Positions 1 to 21,650 are shown, counted from the first letter of the stretch. The stretch: 64,000 nucleotides of DNA from Pipra filicauda (GCF_003945595.2 NW_024104404.1:238523-302522), one strand, 5' to 3'. The notes: generated by a model from the letters alone, not told the origin. Made by a program: numbers and translations.

Positions 1-401
1 GGAGACTTTGCAGCTGTATCCTGCAGGGCAGAGTTATGGCAGCATTTTGGTGCCAGTCCACAGGTGGTGGTGTTCCCAACCCAGCTGGCCACTTAGTTCA
101 AAAATAGAGGAGCTCCTACTCCAGCTCCTTCACTGAGTCTTCTTTACTCAGGTCTAACTCTTGGACCCCATAAGAATGACTAAATCAGGCTTTTGTGGAG
201 TAAAACTTTCTTTGCAGTTTAATTTTCTCCTCTTTAATGCCAGAGAGAAAGAGGGGAGAAACAGGATCAGGGAAGACTGCGTGTGGCAGAGGGGGGAGAA
301 AAGTGAGTGCCTTGCAGAGTGGCTCTTTCTCTGTCCTCCACTATGGACTTCTGTTTCAAGTTTTGCCTTTTTACAGCATTAGTCTGCACTGCTGCCCGAT
401 T
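1..401 (-). other. SLC1A6: SLC1A6 3' UTR (partial), with candidate poly(A) signals
   Basis: Sequence following the SLC1A6 stop codon on the minus strand. No AATAAA is visible, but the ATTAAA variant occurs on the minus strand at 233-238 and 218-223, so cleavage could fall near position 200. Whether either is used cannot be told here, and the UTR may continue beyond the window. The open frames on the plus strand here are antisense shadows. Confidence 0.4.
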
Positions 402-9874
<9,473 letters not shown>

Positions 9875-10019
9875 GGCCAGCACGGCTGCTCAGTCCCCCG
9901 GGTACAGCTCTGCCGGGCACCGAGAAGGACAGGCAGGAAAGCATAAGTCGCTGCACACCTTCCCTTCATCTTTAGGTCATTTCCCTTGGCCCTGAGCACA
10001 TTTATTTAGAGCTGATTCT

Positions 10020-10420
10020 CAGCCTTGGCCATATTGATCAACATAACTGGTCTACTCTGGCCTCCCATCGGGAGGTCTGGAGACACACTGTCTTTAACGC
10101 TGCTGATGCTTTTGAGAACGCAGCAGGATCACTCTTGAGGAGAAAAGACAGCGCAGAAAGAATTGTGTCTTGCAGAATATTCCACCTAAGGAGTCTTTCT
10201 GCTGTGCCTTTTGCAGGATCACTCTTGAGGAGAAAAGACAACGCAGAAAGAATTGTGTCTTGCAGAATATTCCACCTAAGGAGTCTTTCTGCTGTGCCTT
10301 TTGCAGCCGGACCTGCCTGTCTCGTATTGGCCTTTTTAGCCACCAGCGTGTTTGTAACAAACGTGGGTAGAGCCCTTCCCAAATCTTCGTTTGCAAGGCC
10401 TAGCCATGATGATGATGATG
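10020..10420 (+). mobile_element. 3' terminus of a non-CR1 LINE (RTE-like tail), degraded
   Basis: Two shifted plus frames carry the C-terminal signature of a non-LTR retrotransposon polyprotein: a WRHTVFNAADAFE segment at about 10075-10115, then EEKRQRRK, then a C-X2-C-X12-H-X3-C knuckle (CAFCSRTCLSRIGLFSHQRVC region, about 10292-10356), and a TAG at 10368-10370. The 3' UTR is only about 35 bases, includes ATCTTCGTTTGCAAGG, and ends in five ATG trinucleotides at 10406-10420. That short ATG-repeat tail is, in my recollection, typical of RTE-like LINEs in animals and unlike CR1. At least one frameshift separates the first segment from the finger, and upstream stop codons show decay. The 5' limit is not clear. 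The clade assignment is inference. Confidence 0.65.
10125..10304 (+). repeat. Near-perfect 90-bp tandem duplication inside the LINE tail
   Basis: Positions 10125-10214 and 10215-10304 are identical except for one G/A difference (AGACAGCGC versus AGACAACGC). The unit is 30 codons long and stays in frame, so it duplicates the basic EEKRQRRK segment and the first Cys pair of the finger. The high identity points to a duplication much younger than the decay of the element, or one maintained by conversion. Confidence 0.95.
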
Positions 10421-12308
10421 AATGCGCTCTCCTCTGCCCATCTGCAAGGAGCAGACCTCATGGAAAGCATCTAAGGGGCTGCCAGGGTCTTGTCACTACT
10501 GCTCTGGTGCCTCTAGAAAAGCTCTGGCTACTATAGCCCCCAGCCTGCGCTGAGAAGTGGCTTGTGGTGGGCTGGGCAGCCAAAAAGGGCTCCACAGCCA
10601 CCCAGGCTTTTCATCAGTTTGGACAGGAATGTATTTTTATCACCTGGCAATAAACCCTTTTCCTGTACACAAACTCTTCCAAACAAAACCAAGCAGCAAA
10701 CATTTCTGACATACCTCCTAGGTGGACAGGCCCCTACCAGAACAGCTTTTCCCATGGCAGTGAGTGGCACTGGCTGTTTCTGTAGAAAGGAACAGAATCC
10801 CTTTGCCTTCTGTGGAGCCTGAGGATAAGACTTTATTTACTGATTTTCCTTATAAACATAACAAGACTTTCAAGTAGTATCTCTTGTCAAACTCCACTGA
10901 TGGGGTTAACTCTTGTCTTGTCCTCACAAATACTAAGATTGAAACCAAACCTACTCCAAAGAGGTAAATGAAGAACCAATTCTGCTCCATTAGCAACTGG
11001 CTGCAAGGCCTGGAGCAATCTACTGTACTTTATCCATTCATTTTTTACTATTATTCCTATATTCTTCAGAACAAAAGAACAAGGGGGCTACAGAGGCAAA
11101 CCAGTCCCCTCTGGAGTGCTAGAAGGCACCAACCCAACAGTTCTTATCATAAGGGAGACTATTGACTGACTATGCAGGTTCCATTTTCCTTCTGTCACTG
11201 TGCCTTGACAGACACAAGGTCTGAAAACGATTCTTCTTCCCAGAAGTTTGCAAAGATAATACAAGCCTACATGAAACCAAAGAAGAACAAAGTCACCTTA
11301 GCACATCAGCAAGTGCTGGAAGGCCTGTCTTTGGTGTTGTAAATCAAATAAGAGCTACTCCATTTGTAATCCTAAATTTAAACCAAAGAAACCCTCACAA
11401 CTGAGACTATATTCTCTATAAAATACACATATAGTGTCTTCCATCCGGACCCAGATAAATGCCTATCATGACCTGAAGACACTGCCTTAAAGAGGAGCTG
11501 GTTCATGGTACAGATTGCAAAGTCATTTCCACAGAAGGTGGAGGAAAACCTCCATTCTGAGAGAAGGTTTGTTTGCACAGATGCTGATGCCTCCGTGAGG
11601 TTCAGAGCAGCAGTGGCCTGGCCAAGTCACTCTAAGCCCTCCCAAGGCTGAGCTTTGCCACTGGCAAAGATTCTGGGCATTTGCTATGGGAACCTTTCAG
11701 TGCTTCTGTGGTCATCCCACCTTTTGGATCAACAAACAGCATTCTGTAGATTTTGATCCACTCATTCCAGCTTGATCACAACTCCCTTCCTTACTACACC
11801 ACCCCCTTCTATCTGCTGATGGAGACAATACACACCAGACTGCATGAAAACTTTGCCTGTGCTCCTTCTTTTCACTGCCAGTTCTGTTTTTCACAGCTAC
11901 CCATAAAAAAAATGAACTGCAAAGTACATATTCTTTCCATTAATTGAGTTCATGCCTCCTGAACTCAACAGTAGCTTAAGGAACAACGGATTCAATCCCC
12001 TGTGTCCCAGAATGGACTTGTATTATTTATGCAGTAGCCACCCAAATACAGAGTTGGACAAAAAACATTATTGGCTGTCAGGTTCCAAAGACCCAGGACT
12101 TTCACACATCTTGTATCCTCTTGTCTTGCCAGTTACTGACATCACCGACCCTACAAGGAAGAGGACACCTCTCAGATCTCACTCTTTTCATTCAGATAAT
12201 CCCTTTTGTCATCCACCTTATCTACTTTTCTCTAGAAGTCTGTCCCAGAGCTTACTGCCCTTATAATGAAATAAGTAACTGCACAGTCAGCAGCTGGAGG
12301 GATACAAA
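10421..12308. other. Intergenic sequence, nothing recognised
   Basis: About 1.9 kb of ordinary mixed-composition sequence without a convincing exon, RNA gene or mobile element. Confidence 0.6.
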
Positions 12309-12508
12309 ATTATAGACTAGAACATTCCAGTTGGGAGGGACCTACAAGGGTCACCTCATCCAACTTCCTGACCCTCTCAGGGCTGACCAAAAGTTGTTGC
12401 AAAGGCCACTGTCCAAATACCTCTTAAACACTGACAGGCCTGGGCCATCGACTGCCTCTTAAGGAAGCCTTTTCTAGGGTTTGACCACCCTGTCCATAAA
12501 GAAATTAC
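12309..12508 (-). mobile_element. CR1 LINE 3' fragment (outer copy)
   Basis: Read on the minus strand this is the CR1 3' UTR: on the plus strand it starts at the terminal octamer-like TATAGACTAGAACATTCCAG and goes on through the 'GGGAGGGACC... CATCCAACTTCC' signature to CACCCTGTCCATAAAGAA. It stops abruptly where a second CR1 3' end begins at 12509. Confidence 0.75.
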
Positions 12509-13345
12509 AAAATCACAGAGTAGTTGGGATTGGAAGTGACCTCTGGAGATCATCCAGTCCAACTCCTCCACCAAGGCAGGGTCACCCAGAGCAGGTGACA
12601 CAATAATGTACCCAGGTGGGTTTGGAATATCTCCAGAGAGGGAGACCCCATGACCTCCCTGGGCAGCCTGTTCCAGTGCTCTGGCACCCTCAATGTAAAG
12701 AAGTTCTTCACCCTCACATTGAGGTGGAACTTCTTGTGTTTTAGTTTCCGGCTGTTACCTTTTGTCCTGTTGCTTGGGCATTCAAATGCTTCCTAATGTC
12801 CTGTCTGACCCTCCCCTGACACAGCTTTGAACCATTCCCAGTTGTGCTGTCCCTGAATCCCGGGAAGAAGAGCCCAGCACCTCCCTCTCCACATTCCCTC
12901 CTCAGGAAGCTGCAGAGCAACGACTTCACCCCTCAGCCTCCTTTTCTCTGAAGGAGACAAGCCCAGACCTCTCAGGATCCTCACAGGATGTGTCTGCCAG
13001 CCCTTCACCGGGAGGTTGACCCTCCATTCCCCTCCTCTGGACACATTTGAGGACCTTCACATCCTTCTTCAGTGTTGGGGCTCAGCCCTGCACACAGTGC
13101 TCCAGGTGAGGCCACACCAATGCTGACCAGTGCAGGATAATCCCCTCCCTGGACCGGCTGGTTGTGCTTTGATGTCCCCAGCATGAGATTTGCCCTCTCA
13201 GCTGCCTGGGCACCCTGCTCACTCCTCTTAAGCCTGCTGCTGATCAGCACCCCCAGGTCCCTTTCTGCAGGGCTGCTCTCCAGCCACTCCTCTCCCAGTC
13301 TAGACTTGCACCACCTTCGCTTTATCAACTGGGTGTGTGACCTCA
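12509..13345 (-). mobile_element. CR1 LINE 3' end with RT remnant (inner copy)
   Basis: The plus strand begins AATCACAGAGTAGTTGGG, the complement of a CR1 3' terminus, and continues through the CCAGTCCAACTCC and CCTGTTCCAGTGC landmarks. On the minus strand the upstream part encodes the end of the CR1 ORF2 (EEWLESSPAERDLGVLI, AANLMLG-like region), broken by stops and shifts. It is a dead, 5'-truncated copy. Confidence 0.85.
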
Positions 13346-13650
13346 TCCTAGAAGGAGATCAAACTGGTTAAAGAGGACTTTTCCTTTGTGAACACACGTT
13401 GGCTGGTTAATGATTGCATTATTCTTTAAATGCTTTTCAGTAGTACTCAGTATGACCTTCTCCATAATTTTTCTAGAAGCTGAGGTTAGATTCACAGCTC
13501 TGGAGTTAGTCCCTTCTGTCTTCCCTCACACCTTTCTTGTGGATTGGAACAGCATTGGCTTGCCTCCAGTCAGCAGAGATGCAGTGCAGCTTCCTACAGC
13601 AGAACAGATTACCACCCAAGAGCAGAACCACCAAGGAAAGTTTTAAACCT
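13346..13650 (-). mobile_element. CR1 reverse-transcriptase-region fragment
   Basis: The plus strand has AACACACGTTGGCTGGTTAATG, the complement of the CR1 'SQHGF' region, and GGCTTGCCTCCAGTCAGCAG, both typical of reverse-complemented CR1 ORF2. It may be the 5' remainder of the outer copy at 12309-12508, split by insertion of the inner copy, but this is not proven. Confidence 0.6.
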
Positions 13651-15740
13651 CAGACACTCTTTTTCTTACTCCCAAACCACTCACTCTTCAGGAAACAACC
13701 CAACACACCTTGGTAAGGTGCAGTGCTGCCTTGCTTCAGTGTGCAAAGCTCCAAATTCTTTAGTGAAGTGAAAAGTCACGTCGATGGCTCTGAAATCACC
13801 CACCACAGACTTGCTACACACAAAACAGAGTTCCCACTTGCTGTGACGACCTGAGGAGACCCATGTGGATCCAGGAGTATGGAAAAATGGGCTCCCTCTC
13901 CTCCAATCCTTGCCTTTCTTGGAGCTGGACCATACCACAGCAACAGCACAAACTCCTGTACAGGGAAGGTGGGGGTAGAACCTACAGATATAAAGGGACT
14001 CACCTGCTCTTTTCTCCAGATATCTCCCCATCCACATGCACTGGAAAATGTACTTTTGTGCGAACAAAATGAAATTTCTGTATTGATATGGGAAAATGCT
14101 GGATTAATAATTAGATTCCATGTTTCATCCTGTGCTCAGCAGCCTCCTCAGAGCAAAACTTACTGCACAGAGGGAACTCACTGGCAGATCTTACTCCTGT
14201 GATGTCCCCACCCTCTTGCTAACTCGCTCCCTTTCTCTGTCTGCATATTTTGCAATAGAGAGGCCCCCTCCACAGCACTTTCCCTCTGCATCTCTGGATT
14301 TGTTTATCTGTTGCATCAGCTGGAAGTTCTCAGACTGTTGCAGTCAGTCATCAGAGTACTCTTGTCAATGGCTTGGATTTTTCTTCTTGTGAGGAAGAAG
14401 GTGGCTTTGCCCTCTTGGTGCAGGTTGCTCTTATCCACGGCTGCTCCTCCAGGCTCCACTCAGCCAGGAACACTGAGGTATTTGAGAGCATTTTTGGAGG
14501 TTCAACGAGGGGGCATAGGGTATTTTGCAAGAAATTTCAGTGTTGCAAAACCAATGCCTAGTTCCTGGCAGTGAGGTTTCACATAAACAGTGGAATTTTG
14601 GCTATTTTAGGGGCATCAGTCAGAAGACAGTGAAAGTGAAAAATGAGGAAGGAAGAGTCCTGGCACTACATTTTGTCCTGCTTTTTGCAGATTTTTCTGT
14701 GGTTATCTTCCTATCTAAACCAGGGAGTTTTCCAATATGGGGGGAGGAGGGCAATAGAGCATAAGGACCTATAAAGAGCTAGAAAGCAGGAAATCTCTGA
14801 ATCAGCTGAGATGTATCTGTTCCAGTTTGTCCTGGACGTTGAAGAACACCTGTCCTCTTTATGCCCTGTCCCTGCTAAAGCAGCCAACATCAGAAAAGCT
14901 GACACCATCCAGTGTGCAGCACCTTCCCGTGAGCACATTTTAAAGACAGAAGGTATTAAAATCCTGGTTGAGGGGAGATGGGAGCTGGCCATGGCACAAT
15001 CCCAGGGCTGGAGGGCTGAGTGCAGGAGCATCAGGGCAGGTTTGCATCTGCTTCTCACACATTGCATCATTTTGGCCCCACAAAGTTCCACACTTAGAAT
15101 CTGAGAGTAAAATATTCCACACAGCAGAGAAACATGTTGAAACTATATCTTGTATGTGTGCTTTGACTACAGACTCTGGAAAAACACACAGCCTCCCACA
15201 TCTTTGTCCGTGCCCCTCTCCTGGAGAAAAGACCAGCTTATTAAAATGGAGAACTAGGGAGAAAAGGAGAAGTAAAAGGCAATCTTCAAATGCATCTAGT
15301 TGAAGAAAAACCCACATCACTAAGGATATAACCTCAGTGCCAGATCAGCCAGAGTTTTTAAAAATCTTTTATCGAGGATCATGTATGAAAGGTTTTTAAA
15401 GCAGTGGATATACCATGGGATGAAAGAGGAGATCCCTTTGTCAGCACTGCTTGTGGTGACAGTCCACCAACAGAGATTTCAGTTGTGAGGTCCAAAAAGA
15501 AACTGTGCAGAGGGCTGAGCTGTTCATTTGCTCACAAGTGACTGGAAGGATGATCTGCTCTGTCAAAAAGTGAAAAGCAGTAAACATAGAAAGAAAAACT
15601 CTTAATTGTACACTCCAATGACTCAAAAAGATACTGGAAAGATCACAGAAAAGCACAAGCTGACAGAAAAACAGTACTAGGAATTACTGTGGGATAAATT
15701 AGGGGATAGAAAATATAGAGCGTGCTCCACCCCTGAGAGG
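13651..15740. other. Intergenic sequence, nothing recognised
   Basis: About 2.1 kb without a supported exon or repeat. Open frames of up to 128 codons on both strands show no family resemblance. Confidence 0.55.
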
Positions 15741-15850
15741 ATGAGTGGCAGCTGGGACAGAGTTAATTTATTTCCTAGTAGTTGGAACAGTGCTGTGTTT
15801 GGAATTTAGGGTGAAAGTAATCTCAGACTTTGTCTTGTGATAAAGTGCCC
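15741..15850 (+). mobile_element. Possible avian endogenous-retrovirus LTR fragment
   Basis: The stretch GGCAGCTGGGACAGAGTTAA, followed by TTTCCTAGTAGTTGGAACAG and TGCTGTGTTTGGAATTTAG, resembles the 5' part of a common avian LTR as I remember it. The rest of that LTR is not recognisable downstream and no internal retroviral sequence is present. It is a short noncoding scrap, assigned from memory only. Confidence 0.45.
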
Positions 15851-17084
15851 AGGCATGAATTGCACTTGTGGAAATGATACAGCTTTCATGTTGCAACACC
15901 AAATGCTCAAGACTGTGGAGATTTTTCAGTTCTCAGAAACCCATATGCACATCTTGAATATTGCTACATCAGAACAGCAGGAAAAAAAATGAAATTATTG
16001 GGGCAACTTTTAAGCTGTTTGCTGAGGAAATTTTGCATTTAACTCAGATTCTAGGAAAGCTGCTGTGAAAGTCTTCAGTTTCTTCTTACTTTGTTTTTTG
16101 TGCAGGTTGAGCTACAGAAAAAAACCCAGCCAAGTCTGACTTTTATAAAGCTGCCATCGCTGAAATGTTCCTGCACTCAGTTATTCAAACAGCAGCATCG
16201 AGAGGCAGGCTGTAAGTATTTCTAATTTTTTTTCATGTGGTGAAAGGTTTTGCACTGTCTGTAATGAGGTGGTTTGTGTCCATGGGAGCTCACAAGCAAG
16301 CTTCTCCTTGAACCCTGCAAGTGCCAGGCTGCCAGCAGAGGTGAAAGGGAGACTTTGCTCAGGAATTTATGGGTCAGGAATCCGGTCTGTGCACTGGGCA
16401 GGCAGATACACCCTGTGTCTACCTGTGCCATGGTGCTGGGGCAGCCCTGCAGAGCCCCAGGGGAGTGGTGCCTGTCCCTGGGCAGTGTTGGTGCAGTGCA
16501 GAGCCCAGTGCTGTACAGCTGCCTCTGGAGGCAGGAGCTGGAGGAGCTGGAGGAGGTGGGCTGTGTCTGCACATGCAGAGCTACACTGCCAAGAGAGGGC
16601 ACAGTTTCATGTGGAAAACATCTCCCGAGAGCCCAGGGCAGTGGTGCTGGCCAGAGGACGTCAGTTCTGTGTGGCAGTGATGTGCTGAATACTGTGCAGA
16701 CAGTTCTGCTGCCCACAGAGAACCCATTTCACTTCATGTTTAGAAACAGAGGGGACAACCTGATGTTTCACGTGAGCTTCTCATGCCTTAGCACACCTTT
16801 ACAATAGGAACAGAAACTACACATAGAGAAAAAAATTTACTTCAAGCCTGTGCACATCTCTGCCCTCACTGCAGAGGCAACAGCTCTGGTGTCACAGGGC
16901 AGTGAGTGTTCTGAGCATGGGGGGACACTGCAGACATCTCTGGCCTGGTTTTGTCCAGGCCATGGTCAGGGTCAGGCTGTGCTGGGTGAAGAGGAAATAC
17001 ATTTGACTACTTTACATGGTTCAGAAAAAAGTCAACATCAAACCCAAAAAACAGTGCAGCCTTTTCTTAGTGCCTGCATCCAGT
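15851..17084. other. Intergenic sequence, nothing recognised
   Basis: Open frames of 103-177 codons overlap on both strands at about 16.22-16.81 kb because the segment is locally GC-rich and poor in stops. None has a recognisable domain. Confidence 0.5.
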
Positions 17085-17715
17085 ACATCACCCCTGGGAC
17101 CACAGAACTCCTGGGACATCCTGGGTGGGACCAGAACCAGGGCCCAGAAACCCTGCTGTGTTTGTGCCAGTGGGTTGAGAGAGGTGACTCCCCCTCTTCA
17201 CTCAGCACTGGTGAGGCCACAGCTGGCATGCTGTGTCAAGGTCTGGGTTCCCCAGTATGAGAGAGTCCACTGAAGGACTGCAGAGGTGATGGAGGGACTG
17301 GGGCATCTCCCCTGAGGAAAGGCTGGGAGAGCTGGGACTGCTCAGCCTAGAGGAGAGAATACTTGGGGAAGGGGGTGTCTTATCAATGTACACCTGAAGG
17401 GAGGGTGTGAAGAAGACAGTGCCAGATCCTTCTCAGTGTTTCCCCGTGACCAGATGAGTGACCAGCTGCATGTGAACTGAAGTACCAGGAAATTCCCCTT
17501 AAGCATAAAGTTGTCTTTGTCACTGCAAGACAGACTTAACTGAGGCAGGATGCCCAGAGAAGGTGTGGGGTCTCCATCCTTGGAGATATTCAAAAGCTGT
17601 CTGGACACAGGCTTGAGCAACCAGCTGTGACTGACTCTGCTTTGGGCAGGGCAGTTGGACTAGATGATGTCCAGGGGTCCCTGCCAACCTCAGCCATGCT
17701 GTGACCTTCATTCTG
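17085..17715 (+). mobile_element. CR1 LINE 3' fragment
   Basis: Plus-strand CR1 landmarks appear in order: the 'GTGAGGCCACAGCTGG' region, GAAAGGCTGGGAGAGCTGGG, a 'CAGTGCCAGATCCTTCTCAG' region, and near the end GTTGGACTAGATGATGTCCA and GGTCCCTGCCAACCTC. The left boundary is approximate and no coding capacity is left. Confidence 0.85.
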
Positions 17716-17784
17716 CTGATGTGCTGTGAGACAAGGCTTTCAGGATTTCAGACAGCACTGACACATCCTGTCCAGGAAGTGTCC

Positions 17785-17870
17785 TGGAGCTCATTTACAT
17801 GTATAATTATCACATGTATAATATTTATATATTATATAAATATATAATTATATTTACATGTATAATTCTC
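17785..17870. repeat. AT-rich, partly palindromic tract
   Basis: Almost pure A/T sequence with repeated TATATAAAT/ATATTTATA blocks. The motif ACATGTATAATT occurs on both sides of a TATATATTATATAAATATAT core. Confidence 0.85.
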
Positions 17871-20800
17871 TCACCCTCTGAGCCCTGCACAACACTCCTG
17901 CACCACACTGAAAGATGAACAAGAAAATGCCACTTCACTGAAACAACCAAGAGCCATTTGTGGCTGTTGGACAGACAGTGAGGAGCTCAGGGGTGTGTCA
18001 GCAGAGGGGGAGCCTTCGGTCAGGTGAATCCACTGTGATACATTCCTATATTCCTCTGGGAAAGAAGGTGGTCCTGGCCACTGGCAAGGCATGGCATTAC
18101 AGGGCACTCCTGCCATAGTGTGTGGGGTTGGTGACAGTAAAGAAAATTTCAGATGAAGACTGCATCTGCCTTCTTGCCCTGTGCTGTGCTCTGTCATGAG
18201 ACAGAGCACCAGTCAGCTCGTGCCTGCTCCCTCTGCCCTCGCGCGGCACCTGGCACAGCTTTCTGATTGCTAGGGTGTCCAAGAGATATCAGCTGGTGAT
18301 CGAATAGCCTGCCTCGAGGAAGGCAAAAATCTGCATGGCCAACACATCAGGGGAGAGCTCCAGCTTCCAGAGGGTTCAGGCTCTTGGCTTGGATAAACCC
18401 AGTTGTCAGCACTCAGAACAAATGAGTGGGAGACAGTGATTGAAATGCTGGTGCTTTACACCATTGTCCTACTATTGCTAATGTCTGTGTAGAAGAACAC
18501 ACAAGGGGTTAATCTAATTAGCCACTTTTACTCCTGGGAGTGGCAGAACTCAGCCAAATTAGAATGTCCACCGCAAAGCCTCTCCCAGGTTTACCAGACT
18601 CCAGGGGCTGGGACAAGAGAGGCAATATATTCCCAAGGCAGCGATGTTTGGTACAGCACATACTGTCACACTGTGCCATGGGCGTGGCATGTGGCACTCA
18701 GTCAAGCCGTGCTGCTAAAGGGATGACCCTGGAAAAGCATGTCAGAGCCAGGCATCTCCTTCACCCAAGGCTGCCCCAGGCTCCGTCTTCCCTCTGCTAC
18801 CACAACTCCCTTTTTTGTTTTCATTGCTGAAAGCCAGCCAGAGACTGGAATAATCCACTTGGAATCACTGTTTCTCTTATCTCCAAGGAAACTCTGCTTT
18901 ATGTTCAAAATCGAAACCACCAGGATTTTAAGTCTCCACAGGTAGCAGCGGGGAAGCACCCGAAGTGGGAGAAGAGGGAGGAATCTATGCAGAAGGAGAG
19001 GAGTTGGGAAGAGCTGTGCACAAGCTCAGCAAATATGGAAGGGCAAGGCAAGGGGTCACTGAAAAAGCTGTGCCAGTCTTTCCAAGGTGGATTTCTAGTG
19101 CTGGGTCACTTAGGGAGAGGGCAGGAGTTAAACAGCCCGTCCTCGAGCGGTGGGAGGGGAGGCTCGGCGCTTGCGAGGAAGGGAAGGGACCTGCCCCTCT
19201 GCTCAGTGGTCTGAAAACTGCCATTAGCAGCTGTCAAATCCTACTTGCTTTTGGGCAGACCACGGGAACTCCCGAGTGGGGAGTTACAGACCCCCCTGAC
19301 AGCTGAGTAATGCGGGTGCTTCGCACGGACCGTCTTTGCAAGGACAGCAAAGGAGGAGTGGATGTCTCCGCTCCCACCTGACCTCCCCCCATCAATAGCT
19401 CAGTGCCTGTTGTCAGGAGCATTGAATCCAGCCACTGGACATTGGCTGGACATTTTTTTCAATCCTGAGGACCAGGATCTCTATCCTCACAGGACTCACA
19501 GACCCCCTGGCTGGAGGCATCCTCGCCCCTGATGCTGTTGGATCCTTTGGAGCCTGGCCCATTGCTTGCCCTTGGGAAGGGAAGTATGAGCTGAAAGCAG
19601 TACAGCCAAAGTGCCTGTGATGAAAATTTCCGTTCACAAGCCCAACTGGGGTGAACTCAGCCACCTCTGTGTTGCTATAGCAGCCCCTGGCAGGGCTTCC
19701 TGCTCAGTGAAGTGCTAGGGCATCTCTGTTTTCCACTTGGTACCTGGCAGCCAGCTCCTGCCCAGACAATCCCTACCACAACAATGGACCCAGGAGGAGA
19801 ATAGATCTGCCCAGGGCCCATCCACTGACCCACCTCTGTAAGACAGCACCAGCTAGGGGGAGAGGAATCTGAAACAGGCAGGAATTTCAGCCCAGCTAAG
19901 CTCTAAAATGACAAAGTGATTACCAGCTGAACAGCGGGTTTGGGGCCTAAGTCCAGTAGTGGGAGGACAAGTGCTCTCCCCATTGCCCCCTACTCATGCC
20001 AAGGTCCTGTGACAAGGTTGTCCCACTCAAGCTGCCCACCAAGCATTTAATCCCAGCCTGGAACGTACAGTCCCACTTTTAAAGCACTCCCCTCTGGGCA
20101 GCCCCATGTCCTAAAGCAGACAAGAGCTATCCCTGGCACTCTCTCATGCACATGCCCAAGGAAATCTCCTGCTACCCTCCTTCCCTGCTTCAGCCCCTGG
20201 AAGTTGGCACCACTCTTATTCATGCATTCAGATTCGCTGACAAAACCACTCACCTGGAACCAGCACAGGTTGTCAAGCAGGGAGGGCAGCGGGTCTTTTT
20301 CGTCTTGGGGGATTATTCTGAGTTGTTTCGTTCTTCAATTCTTTCAGCTCAAAGGCAGGAAGCAGGATATTCTCTCTAGAAAGATACAGTGTTAGCAGAG
20401 AGCTCTGAGCAGCACCTCCTGAGAGAGGAAAGGAAGACTGTAATATGCTCAGGATACATGGCAGTAAGGGGTGGGGGAGTGGCATGTAGGAGGAGACTGA
20501 AAAAATCTTCGATGATTGCAGGAGACCAAAGCACAGAAAGCACCTGTCACCAGGAGGTTGCATGGAGCCCATTCTGGGTCTCACAGTACCAGCGGGTTTG
20601 CACTTTCTTCTGCCTCCTCACACAAGCTGCAAGGAGAGTTAACAGTAACAGAGAGCAGGGCAGCTGTTAAATGAGATCAGATCTCGTCCCCATCCCAGTC
20701 CTGCCCCTCATGAGGGTTCCTTCCACGAGGGAGGCTGCATGCATAAGTACAGCCAGCAGCAACAGCTGGATACTGGACAGGCAGATCCTTCACTCGTCTA

Positions 20801-21589
20801 GTCTGTGTGCACAGGACCTCAGAGGTCCAGACACACCCCTGTGGTTTGTCCAGATCAGCCTGAGGGGATGGGCATGTGTCTGTGCCTCAGCCAAATTGCT
20901 GCAGTTCCCCTTTGGTGCATGAGGCAAGTTGTGAGGAGGAATCGGTTCACTGAGCATGCAAAGGAAATACATGAGCAGCACAGTCTTTAAGGGAGACAGA
21001 CTCTGCCTTCAAGGAAGCAGGCAAAGCTTCCACTGTCTTTACTCACTGATTTCTTAAATATTGATTTCTTGGATAGGATTCCCACATTTCAAAATTTCTA
21101 TCAGTGCACTATGCCAGAACCACAAGTCAGGTTGCAGGTGTGAGCCCCACGCAGCCTGTGCTGGCCTCTGAATGCAGCAGAGTGAAAAACTATGTCCAAA
21201 AAACCAGGCACAGCACCAAAGTCACAACAGCACCTCTGTTTCTATTCCTACCAGATACATGACTCACAATGGACATAAAAGCTGTTTCCTGAAAGTAGCC
21301 TTCTCCTTAATTCAGGTGACCTCAGTGGGGGCCTTTGCCACGTGCTCTGGCTTTGGCACACCAATGTTGATGTGTTGTGTCTACAGCTGGACCTTGTCAC
21401 AGAATTTGAACTCATCCAGCCAGGAGTAGGTCAAAGCCAAAGCACCAGGCTCATCTGACAGAGGGCCCTGGTACTGAAATCCCCCCAAACCCTGTGCCCC
21501 CATCAGCTCTGTAGGAAGAAGAGAGCTGGACCTCTTCATTCCACATTACAGAGAGCAGCTCCCAGCACCAACTGGCTTTTTCAGACATT
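17871..21589. other. Intergenic sequence, nothing recognised
   Basis: About 3.7 kb. Small CpG-containing patches near 18.2 kb and 19.1-19.35 kb could hold a noncoding first exon of SLC1A6, but no splice or promoter signal is strong enough to call one. Confidence 0.5.
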
Positions 21590-21650
21590 GCTCACAGAAT
21601 TGCTTAGGTTTGAAAAGACCTTTGAAATCATTGAGCACAACCAGAAACAG
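21590..21650 (-). mobile_element. Short CR1 3'-end scrap
   Basis: The plus strand reads CTCACAGAATTGCTTAGG, then TTGAAAAGACCTTTGAAATC, matching the reverse complement of a CR1 terminus. Only about 60 bases remain recognisable. Confidence 0.5.
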
